Positions 8,019-16,048 of a stretch of DNA of 16,048 nt are shown piece after piece; the stretch's first letter is position 1; each line of letters starts with the position of its first letter. The notes below the pieces were generated by a model. That model saw only the letters and a list, made by a program, of their open reading frames with translations, was not told where the DNA came from and made no database searches. Origin of the DNA: Cladosporium sp. IMV 00045 (lineage: Eukaryota > Ascomycota > Dothideomycetes > Cladosporiales > Cladosporiaceae); NCBI GenBank assembly GCA_001931905.2, contig MSJI02000132.1, positions 1,942 through 17,989 on the forward strand, read 5' to 3'. The position numbers were made by a program, and so were the translations under genes.

Positions 8019-10215
8019 TCACAAGGTATACAGCTGCGGCTCTCTTCCAGTCCCCTCAAAACTCGCCTTAATCCTCCTATTCGCCCTAACAAGTGCAGTC
8101 TTCATCACAACACAGCAAGCAATACTCAGCACCGAGAAAGCGATCATGAGTATCATCGCTTTAACGTACCGCGGCTCCTCGCCCGCGCTAAAGAAATAAG
8201 GGCTCCTAAGGTCAACATCGTCAGCCTCGGTCTCACTCAACACCAAAAAAGCCACACTAGAAGCCCTCACCAGATATTCCCCGCCTGCCCGAGCACATTA
8301 ATAATAGCGGTAGCGCACGCCCTCTTCTCCGGCGTCTGACTAGTCGTGCTCGCACCCCAAGCGAAAACCAAACTATTCCCCGTGAAGCAGCCGGCGATAT
8401 ACAAAAAGCTGGCGAAGTACCTGGCCGGCACGTTCAGGGTTGCCACGGAGATTACAAAACCTACGATGGCGACCGTCATGGACGCGATGATGTGCCAGCC
8501 GCGCTCGTTGGAACGGTCGCTGCTGTAAGCCATTGCGAAGGTGATCAGGGCGCCGATCAGGTAGGGTGGTGCCGTGCAGACGAGCGTGATGGTGTTGGAG
8601 CCCAGGTTGAAGCCGCGCACGATGCTGGGGTAGAAGTTGTTGAAGCCGTAGGCGGAGTGGTTGCTGGAGAGCATGATGGACTGGTTTGGATCGTTAGCTT
8701 GAACTGCCCTTCTACGCTGTGCGAACGAAAGTACTGACAAAGATCCAGACGCGGTAGTCTTTAGCTGCCAATTTCAGACCGTACCAAATGGAATGATCCG
8801 ACTCTTTGTCAGACACTCTGTCGGCCTCGATTCGCTCCTGCGCTAGCTCGCGTTCCGCTTCGTTGAAGAGCCATTTGCCAGCTCCAGAATTGGAGTGTGG
8901 AAAGTCTGGAAGTAGGAGGATGGCGACCAAGCCTAGGAAAAAACTTCCGGCTCCCTCGATGATGAAGAGCCATTGCCAGCCAGCCAAACCTCTGATCAAA
9001 TGGTCAGCGTTACAAACATCCAAACTTGGAAATAAAGGAGAAGCTGCAGGGGTCAGCTCGTCAGGGGACGACGTCGTACCTCGCACCGTCAAGTCCAGCA
9101 AAGATGCCGGCGGCTAGCAAGCCTGAGAAAGCGGTCGCGAGGACCAAGCCAGAGTACAGAATTGCCGTTCTCAACGCAAGCTCTTTCTTTGTGTACCAGC
9201 ATGACTTTTAAATGGTTAGTCTCCGTGAGCGATCGTGTGTGGATGACTTACAAGCATGTAGAAAGCACCTGTGAAACTCGATCAGTACTTTACTCAAAAC
9301 CTGAGCAGCATTTCCTGCCGCCTACCTGGGAAAAAGGGCGCCTGTACTCCTAGTTAGCCAAATTCGTCTATCTGTCCAATAGAATTGTAATCATACCTCG
9401 GCGATACCCAAACAGAAGCGCACAGCGATGAGTCCCCCAAAGCTGGTCGTGCCGGCCGTAGCCTGAAGTGTGTTGTCAGCTCGCCGATCCTGGGAATGGC
9501 AGGCAATCTCAACAACCACAAAGAGGCCAGAAAGCCGAAAGCCTGGTGCAAATATCGTGAAACTCCTATTTCAAACAACTCCGGCGACTCACCGCTGAGA
9601 TACAAGACCAAACACAGACCCAGAATGGCATGTACAACGACGGCCGTACTTTGGTCAAGATCATGTTGCTGGGCACTTGCATGAGAACATATCTATGATG
9701 CCGTTGTCAGTCTCAATATATCTTTTCCGACATCGATGTAATGCATTGAAACGGACCCAACGCTGAGAATCGATACAGCGACGCTGAAGTCATTCCCTGT
9801 CAAACCCAGATCTTCTTCGAATGAGTTGAGTCGAGCTTGTCTGTGATGCTTGTCGTTAGCCCAAGACGCTCTGAAGACACGAAACCGTCTTGGAAAGGCA
9901 GGACGTGCGCGATATTGTTTCGATCGAGGTAGCTGTCTACATGTCAGCATGATACACTCTGGTCGATTCGAAGCCATCGACGAACTTGAACAAATACAGC
10001 GTCCAAACAGTCGGGAGCAAAGTCAGATCAAGCTTCCTGACGATTCTCCTCTCGCGCCCCCGCCACGCTTCTTCGTCTCTCGCCTCGGTGTTGGCGACAT
10101 CTTGGCCGGCGGCGGCGTCTTCGATGCGGTCGACGTGCGAGCTTTCCTTCTCTTTGTCTTTCTCTGCTCCTCCAAAGGAGGAGTTGCGGCGGTCACTGAT
10201 TGATGGGAAGCGCAT
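8019..10215 (-). CDS. MFS anion:cation symporter, Dal5/allantoate-permease type, 11 exons
   Basis: Exons 10215-9986, 9932-9909, 9840-9757, 9692-9593, 9462-9397, 9341-9326, 9268-9252, 9204-9080, 8991-8739, 8680-8271 and 8205-8019 sum to 1512 nt, 503 aa. Introns are 53, 68, 64, 130, 55, 57, 47, 88, 58 and 65 bp. The joined protein reads through ACS-family landmarks: RKLDLTLLPTVWTLYLFNYLDRNNIAQARLNSF (continuous across exons 1-3, shown here in short), SVGYVLMQVPSNM, RFCLGIAEAPFFPGAFYML (exons 5-7), GWQWLFIIEG, SNHSAYGFNNFYPSIV, FAWGASTTSQTPEKRACATAI and GNIWSPYFF. The family imports small organic anions at the plasma membrane: allantoate, nicotinate, pantothenate, biotin and others. The substrate cannot be read from the sequence. 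Exons 6 and 7 are only 16 and 17 nt, and intron 2 appears to be GC-AG. The N-terminal 60 residues are hydrophilic and cytosolic. The stop TGA (8019) follows QLYTL, a usual family ending. The protein is full length and no frame break remains. Confidence 0.88.
9841..9908 (-). other. Probable GC-AG intron (intron 2 of the Dal5-like permease)
   Basis: The donor reads ATCGC|GCACGT and the acceptor CATCACAG|ACAAG, with CTAAC about 15 nt before the AG. Joining GC to A makes an Ala codon and gives LDRNNIAQARLNSF, which fits the family. The nearby GT sites at 9904 and further on give either the wrong phase or a long insertion before ARLNSF. Confidence 0.7.
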
Positions 10216-10262
10216 TTTTCGTGTCTCTTCTGCGGCAGAAATGGGAGAATTCGAATAAGCAT
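10023..10262 (-). other. Overlapping upstream ORF of the Dal5-like permease
   Basis: An ATG at 10262, 47 nt before the permease ATG at 10215, opens a 79-codon frame in a different register. It ends at 10023, still inside exon 1. Both ATGs have A at position -3. Because it lies so close to the main start it is probably in the mRNA. Its Lys/Arg/Pro-rich product has no family resemblance and looks like an off-frame reading. It may lower permease translation. Confidence 0.35.
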
Positions 10263-10852
10263 TTTGATCGAAATTTATTGTCTGTATTTACAATGAGTAT
10301 TTGGAAAGCATGGCATTGGATCGACAGCGAATCCGTTGTCGGAGGAAGCTGTTTATTGTTGACCCCTCGTTGCACAGGTCTTGTTTCCGGCGCGGCGTAC
10401 GTTTGAAGTAGCTGTACGTACTTGCGCTCTTGCCCTCGGTGAATAGATCTTCTAAGCTGGGCAAGATTGACATCTTTAAGAGGCTTACGAGGCTTGTGAG
10501 ATCTTCATTTCTGGCAAAGGATAGGCGGATAGGGTTTTGATGTGAGATGGTCATGAGCACTCTTCTTCTGTATTCGAGATCTAGTGACTCGTTTGATAGG
10601 TCAGTTGCTGTCGAGAGCCTCACTGATCTCGAAGATCGATGCTTGCGAAAGTTGCCGTCTTCTTACGACATTCGCGGTAAGTTGTGCTCTAGTACGCCGA
10701 AGTCGCATTGCAGGACATTTTTGTTCAAAGAACCAACTTCTTTTCGAGGAGGCCGAGAACAAAAAAGTGCGGAAATCTGATGCCTTGAGGATACTGCAAA
10801 ATTGCCACGCCATAGAGGCTTAGAGACACGCCACGCGCTTTGCTGGTGGTTG

Positions 10853-10868
10853 GGCGGTGGCCACCGCC
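10853..10868. promoter_or_regulatory. 16-bp perfect palindrome GGCGGTGGCCACCGCC
   Basis: Eight-base arms match exactly around the centre at 10860/10861. Inside it is CGG-N6-CCG, the spacing used by some fungal Zn2Cys6 regulators such as Ppr1 and UaY. It lies about 640 bp upstream of the Dal5-like permease and 1.36 kb upstream of the Ca2+-ATPase. Confidence 0.45.
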
Positions 10869-11457
10869 TCAAACCGCGCCCCCAAAAAGTCGTATCATTC
10901 CACAGAATCATGGACGATGTGTTGCAACATTACTGGGCGCGCGGCATTTTTTTCGAATTTTGAAAACTCAAGAAGGAGCTGTGCCACGATCGAGTCGTTG
11001 TCCATGTCCAAGCGACGACAAGAAAGCGGTTGCGTGGGCAGGATCGGGCCCTCATCGAGGTGCAGACCTTCCGGTATATCGTCATGTTACGAGACGCGGG
11101 AATATGTCTTCGGGAAGATATGAGAGGTCGATGCAAAACAATACCAAGGCAAAGACCTTGGCGCTATAGCCTAGGCGGTTTAGAATTTTGCGCAGCAACT
11201 TCATGCCGACGAGCGATTTTCGTGCTGGGTGAGTGAACAGATCAGGCAGGAGAGAAAGATGTGATTCTTCGCCATTATTCTCAACGAGTTCGGCTGTGTC
11301 TGGGCGTGTATGAAGTGAGAAGAAAGAAGGGGCGACGGGTCAAAGCGATGTTGTTTCAGCTGCGCCCTCCGTGATGAATAATGACTTACGATGGTGATGC
11401 GACGATCATGATGATGCCTGTCCAGCGGTCAAGTGGCTGTGGCGGTGGCGAGTGTCT

Positions 11458-11465
11458 GTGGCGCA
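11458..11465 (+). promoter_or_regulatory. Candidate Crz1 site (CDRE) GTGGCGCA
   Basis: An exact match to the GNGGC(G/T)CA calcineurin-dependent response element, 760 bp before the ATG of the PMC1-type pump, a classic Crz1 target in yeast. One match in 2 kb is close to chance expectation (about 0.5 on both strands). Confidence 0.3.
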
Positions 11466-11566
11466 GAGAGGCAATGGGGTCAGTCGACAAGGTTTGATTG
11501 GTCTTGACTGGTAGATCCAGGCGCTTCGCGGACTCCTGAAGAAGGCAGCCATCCATGGATAGCTAG

Positions 11567-11586
11567 CACGTGCGCTAAAACACGTG
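11567..11586. promoter_or_regulatory. Paired CACGTG E-boxes
   Basis: CACGTG occurs at 11567-11572 and again at 11581-11586, 14 bp start to start, a little over one helical turn. This is the core bound by bHLH factors such as Cbf1. The site is about 640 bp upstream of the Ca2+-ATPase start. Confidence 0.4.
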
Positions 11587-11972
11587 ACCCGGAGGCTGTG
11601 AAGCCGCTGGTGAGGGAAGGTCTGCTCTGGCTGTGTCTTCGGGGGCGAACTCCATCCACCTCAGGCATGAGTTTTCGTCTGACCTCGCTTTTTCGCCTTC
11701 TTATCGCGAGCAGTAACCAATACGGTGATATACTATCGTGACCCCTCACTTACTTACGCACGGATTGGGGAAATAATCTCGAAGCGCCGGGAGAGATAGG
11801 TGGACGGTCAGACGGTGTAGAGATCGAAGGTTCCGCAATCGCTGTTTTGTTAGCTAAAGCGTATAGGTTGCCCAGACCTCTAGACGCCTCTGACGCCCGA
11901 GCGGCTGGGCCAAGCGCTCGCCCTCCCCTTTGCTATTGGGGTTCAAAGTTGCACTGCCTCGCTCACCATCAC

Positions 11973-12006
11973 ATGGGGGCATGGGTGTGCTGTACACAGC
12001 CCCCAT
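11973..12006. repeat. Inverted repeat / potential hairpin upstream of Ca2+-ATPase
   Basis: ATGGGGGC (11973-11980) pairs perfectly with GCCCCCAT (11999-12006). Inside the 18-nt loop, TGTG (11986-11989) can pair with CACA (11995-11998), extending the stem after a 5-nt bulge. It ends 218 bp before the pump ATG, so it could lie in the 5' UTR or the core promoter. Confidence 0.5.
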
Positions 12007-12174
12007 TGCAACATCGCTACTCGCGTGCTAGCATGGCCAGTCGAGCCACTCGACATGTCACTCTCTGCCTCAAGCGACCGATGGCAAAAACCCGTTCATA
12101 GCCTGCCTCGCGATACATATCAACCAGTCTCTACTACATCCTATTTTGGTCCCTCTCATTCTACCTATACATAC

Positions 12175-12183
12175 ATGCCGTGA
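12175..12183 (+). other. Minimal upstream ORF (ATG-CCG-TGA)
   Basis: A start codon followed by one sense codon and a stop sits 41 nt before the Ca2+-ATPase ATG (12225). That distance makes presence in the mRNA leader likely. Such minimal ORFs can reduce initiation downstream. A longer frame ending at TAG 12101 also has ATGs at 12032 and 12081. Confidence 0.4.
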
Positions 12184-12224
12184 TCCTTCGACTCGACATC
12201 TAATTACAGAAACACACCGTGATC

Positions 12225-15200
12225 ATGGCGCAAAATACCGCCAGCGACACTAACAGGCTCAACCTACCGCGCATCAACGTCGATGTGTCGGTAAGTGATC
12301 CGTCTACAAGCTGCATTCATACCATCGACGCTGACCGGCATCAACAGCCCGATAGCAACGAGAGTGAAGCCATCTCTCCCAATCCCACGCCATCCACATT
12401 ACACACACCCACACAACTCTCGACGTCAACATTCCAACGAGACCGCTCATTAAGCGGAAGCACCGCACACTCGGACAGCCCTCTTCTCAAGCCTCCCCAA
12501 ACATCAGGTGGGAAATCAACAACATCGAGCGTCTTCGGCGAAGAAGAACGACAAGATGCTCTCAAGCCAGACCCCGGATCCGAGAAGGACTTTGTCGTCC
12601 AAGAAAACAAGTTCGCCTTCTCTCCCGGCCAACTAAACAAGCTATTGAACCCCAAATCCCTTGCCGCATATGCTGCACTGGGCGGCATCAGAGGTATCGA
12701 ACGTGGCCTGAGGACAAATATCGATACTGGCCTCAGCATCGATGAAAACCAACTCGACGGTCGGGTAACTTTCGAAGAAGCAGCCGCGTACGGACAGAAG
12801 CTAGGAGCCCACCCAAGCCCTCGTGAAGTAACAGCACACGACGCGGCATCGCCATCTGCCAACCCAACCGCCGGCTCCTTCGCCGACAGAACACGAGTTT
12901 TCAGCACCAACGCATTGCCGAAGAAGAAACCCACCCCTCTATGGAAACTCATCTGGATCGCGTATAATGATAAAATCCTGTGGCTTTTAACCGCCGCCGC
13001 TGCTATCTCCCTGGCCCTCGGATTGTACGAGTCCTTTGGTGTTTACCATCCACCTGGCGCGCCTCCATCAATCGACTGGGTTGAAGGTTGCGCTATTTGC
13101 ATCGCTATCGTCGTTGTGGTTTTGGTCGGTTCTCTCAACGACTACCAAAAGGAACGCGCATTTGTCAAGCTCAACGGCAAGAAGGAGGATCGCGAAGTCA
13201 AGGTCATGCGCTCAGGAAAGTCGTTCATGATCTCGATTCACGAAATTCTCGCTGGCGACATTGTACACATGGAGCCTGGCGACCTGGTCCCTGCCGACGG
13301 TATCTTCATCTCTGGTCACAACGTCAAGTGCGATGAGAGCTCTGCCACTGGTGAATCGGACGCGCTGAAGAAGACTGCCGGCGAGCGAGTATTTCAACTT
13401 TTGGAGCAAGGTCAGACTGATGGAAAGGACTTGGATCCGTTCATCGTCTCTGGAAGCAAAGTCCTCGAAGGTGTTGGCACTTACCTCGTCACGTCTGTCG
13501 GCGTCAACTCCAGCTATGGCAAGATTCTCATGGCCATGCGTGTCGATATGCAAGCCACGCCGCTTCAAGTCAAGCTCGACGGACTCGCTGGTGCCATTGC
13601 TAAGCTCGGTTCTGCTGCTGCTATCCTCCTCTTCTTCGTCCTGCTCTTCCGCTTCTGCGCTGGCCTCCCGTCGAACCCCGAATCGCCGAGCGAGAAGGCT
13701 TCCGACTTCATCGACATCCTGATCGTTGCCGTTACCGTTATCGTCGTCGCCGTCCCCGAAGGTCTTCCTCTTGCCGTCACACTGGCTTTGGCATTTGCCA
13801 CCACTCGCATGGTCAAGCTCAACAACTTGGTTCGCATTCTCAAGTCTTGCGAGACGATGGGCAACGCCACCACGGTCTGCTCCGACAAAACAGGTACCCT
13901 GACGACCAACGTCATGACTGTGGTCACTGGCACATTCGGCGAGCGATCATTTGACGACAAGAACACTATCGGAGATGAGGTCCGCTCAACTGAATTCGCC
14001 AGCCAGCTCAACGAGCAGGAGAAACGCGACATCATCGACTCTGTCGCCATCAACTCAACCGCATTCGAGAACGATGCCGATGGCACCTTCGTGGGATCCA
14101 AGACCGAGACCGCATTGCTAAGCTTCGCCAAAGTGCTCGGCATGGGTCCTCTGTCACAGGAGAGATCCAACGCAAAGATCGTGCAAATCATTCCATTCGA
14201 CTCCGGCCGCAAATGCATGGGCGCTGTCCAGAAAACATCTGACGGCATGTACCGTCTCCACGTCAAAGGCGCATCAGAAATTCTCCTCGGCCACTGCAAC
14301 CGCATCGCACGATCTTCAAGCATCGAGGCCCTCGAATCGAACGACCGCGAGAACCTGGAGTCCGTCATCCACTCTTACGCCAAACAATCCCTCCGCACCA
14401 TCGCATTGATCTCCAAGGACTTCAAGCAGTGGCCCCCTGTCGGCTGTGTTTCCGATAGTGATCCCACGCAAGCTGACTTCGACGCCGTGCTCACCCAGAT
14501 GACCTTCAACGGACTCGTCGGTATTCAGGACCCCGTCCGCCCCGGTGTACCCGAGGCTGTTGCGAAATGCAACTTCGCTGGTGTTTCCGTTCGCATGGTT
14601 ACTGGCGACAATGTTGTCACTGCGAAGGCTATCGCGAAAGACTGCGGTATCTACACTGACGGCATCGTCATGGAAGGTCCTGTTTTCCGCAACCTGGGCG
14701 AGGCGGAGATGAAAGATGTCTTGCCCAAACTTCAAGTATTGGCTCGCTCCTCCCCCGAAGACAAGCGCATTCTCGTCACTCAGCTGCGTGCCCTCGGCGA
14801 GATCGTCGCTGTCACCGGTGATGGAACCAACGACGGACCGGCTCTGAAGGCTGCAGACATTGGCTTCTCGATGGGCATTGCCGGCACTGAAGTTGCAAAG
14901 GAAGCGTCCGCTATTATCCTCATGGACGACAACTTTGCTTCAATCCTCACTGCTCTCATGTGGGGTCGTGCCGTCAACGATGCCGTCCGCAAGTTCCTGC
15001 AGTTCCAGATCACCGTCAACATCACAGCCGTTATTATCACCTTTGTCTCCGCGGTCGCAAACGAGAGTATGCAATCGGTCCTTACAGCCGTGCAGCTCCT
15101 TTGGATCAACCTCATCATGTAAGCATTATCGCCCCTTGGCTATCTTTATCCTTACAAGAAAATCGTACTGACCTTCTCTTCAGGGACTCCATGGCAGCTC

Positions 15201-15901
15201 TCGCCCTCGCCTCCGACCCGCCAACCGAAGAAATCCTCGACCGCAAACCGGCCAAACGCACCGCCCCGCTCATCTCCATCATCATGTGGAAAATGATCAT
15301 CGGGCAAGCCATCTTCCAGCTCGTGGTGACCTTCATCCTGTACTACGTCGGCCCGTCGATCCTCAACTACGAGCCGGATGGCTCCGAGATCCGCTCCGTC
15401 GTCTTCAACACGTTCGTCTGGATGCAGATTTTCAACCAGTTCAACAACCGCCGCCTGGACAACAAGTTCAACATCCTGGTCGGCGTGCAGCGCAACTACT
15501 TCTTCATCGCCATCTGCGCCATCATGATCTCCTGCCAGGTCATGATCATGTACGTCGGCGGCCGCGCGTTTTCCATCGAGCGCATCAACGGCAAGGACTG
15601 GGGCATTTCCATCATCTTGTCCCTCCTCTGCTTGCCTTGGGCTGTTCTCATCCGCCTGTTCCCTGACTTGTGGTTCGAGAAGATCGCGAAGACTTTCGGC
15701 TGGCCTTTCTTGAAGGTGTACAGGCCGACTAGCAGACTTATGTCTAGGATTGGACGGAAGATGAGGCGGAACAAGAAGAACGATGACGATGATGACGCCG
15801 ACAAGGAGGCTGAACAGAACTCCGCGCCGGAGATTACGGTTGAGATGGAAGGCAGGAACAACGATGTCGAAAAGGGCACTCCCGAAAACAGGCGGGATTA
15901 G
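12225..15901 (+). CDS. PMC1: P-type Ca2+-ATPase, PMCA/Pmc1 type (vacuolar calcium pump)
   Basis: Exons 12225-12290, 12348-15118 and 15184-15901 give 1184 aa. Intron 1 is 57 bp (GTAAGT, branch CTGAC, AACAG) and stop-free. Intron 2 is 65 bp (GTAAGC, branch CTGAC) and splits a Met codon in LIM-DSMAALAL. The N-terminus is a Ser/Thr/Pro-rich disordered region of about 110 residues, followed by FSPGQLNKLLNPKS. Then come TM1 (about 231-252), TM2 (267-287), the actuator TGES (356-359), TM3, and TM4 with PEGLP (492-496). The phosphorylated Asp is D535 in CSDKTGTLT; KGASE is at 662-666, TGDN at 774-777 and TGDGTNDGP at 845-853. The M6 LLWINLIMDS segment and the remaining TMs follow. PEGLP and the M6 sequence place it with type IIB pumps, which export or sequester Ca2+ with one ion site. 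Fungal relatives are mainly vacuolar. The tail has an Asp run (DDDDDAD) and no clear calmodulin site. ATG 12225 is used because an earlier in-frame GTG at 12219 is not a likely start. Confidence 0.96.
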
Positions 15902-16048
15902 TTTAAATTCGCTTTCCACTCATTTTTTCCATCATGCACTTTAGCGATTATATATAACAGTCATCGAAACCAGAAAGAGAAATCCAACCCATTCAATCCA
16001 GTTCAATACCGAGATTTTTTTTTATTCTATTTTATTTATTTCCCCCCC
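15902..16048 (+). terminator. 3' flank of Ca2+-ATPase gene
   Basis: The region is T-rich. It contains TATATA (about 15950), a possible polyadenylation efficiency element. It ends in a T9-type run followed by AT-rich sequence and C8 at the window edge. The cleavage site cannot be fixed from sequence. Confidence 0.35.

Larger units (their letters stand above)
10216..12224. promoter_or_regulatory. 2-kb divergent promoter region between Dal5-like permease and Ca2+-ATPase
   Basis: No protein gene is supported here. The open frames present (10288-10623 -, 10840-11169 +, 11480-11749 -, 11847-12101 +) lack recognisable domains, family motifs or plausible splice partners. No tRNA-like B box or transposon feature was seen. 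The region carries several structured elements listed separately: a palindrome at 10853, a CDRE match at 11458, CACGTG boxes at 11567 and 11581, an inverted repeat at 11973 and short upstream ORFs. Unspliced or noncoding transcripts could come from it but nothing in the sequence proves that. Confidence 0.5.

Noticed and set aside
8019..10215. Reading the Dal5-like locus as a broken pseudogene
   Set aside because: All ten apparent breaks coincide with plausible splice junctions, the exons sum to a multiple of three, and family motifs run across every junction.
10216..12224. Degenerate transposon or RIP-damaged repeat in the 2-kb gap
   Set aside because: No terminal repeats, no transposase remnants and no strong AT shift were seen.
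4767..15901. Secondary-metabolite or nutrient-use gene cluster
   Set aside because: Three unrelated transporters are adjacent, but there is no backbone enzyme, pathway regulator or tailoring enzyme.

Overview
This is a nuclear window from a filamentous ascomycete (Pezizomycotina; Dothideomycetes-like is a guess). The signs are short 47-130 bp introns with CTRAC-type branch sites, a fused alpha-beta tryptophan synthase, and fungal transporter families. Six protein-coding genes are supported. Intron coordinates were worked out by hand, by restoring reading frame and family motifs across GT-AG (once GC-AG) junctions.

Layout. (1) 1-1896 (+): 3' two thirds of the bifunctional tryptophan synthase gene, cut by the window edge. 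(2) 2564-2958 (-): small unrecognised membrane-anchored protein, two exons. (3) 3353-3919 (+): mitochondrial GatC-like subunit of the glutamyl-tRNA(Gln) amidotransferase, divergent from gene 2. (4) 4767-6581 (-): MFS sugar/quinate-type transporter, five exons, 520 aa. (5) 8019-10215 (-): MFS anion:cation symporter of the Dal5 (allantoate permease) type, 11 exons, 503 aa. It has 16-, 17- and 24-nt exons and a probable GC-AG intron. (6) 12225-15901 (+): PMC1-type Ca2+-ATPase, three exons, 1184 aa, with a 57-nt stop-free first intron whose length is divisible by three.

Gene-poor stretches are 1897-2563, 3920-4766, 6582-8018 and 10216-12224. The last is a 2-kb divergent promoter region between the Dal5-like permease and the Ca2+ pump. 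It holds a 16-bp perfect palindrome (CGG-N6-CCG), paired CACGTG boxes, a Crz1-type CDRE match, a hairpin-forming inverted repeat and short upstream ORFs.

The genes do not form an obvious pathway or biosynthetic cluster. They are housekeeping amino-acid synthesis, mitochondrial translation, and three unrelated membrane transporters. No mobile element, tRNA, rRNA, viral sequence or toxin gene was seen. The most unusual content is the fragmented gene structure of the Dal5-like permease and the upstream-ORF arrangement of the three transporter genes.
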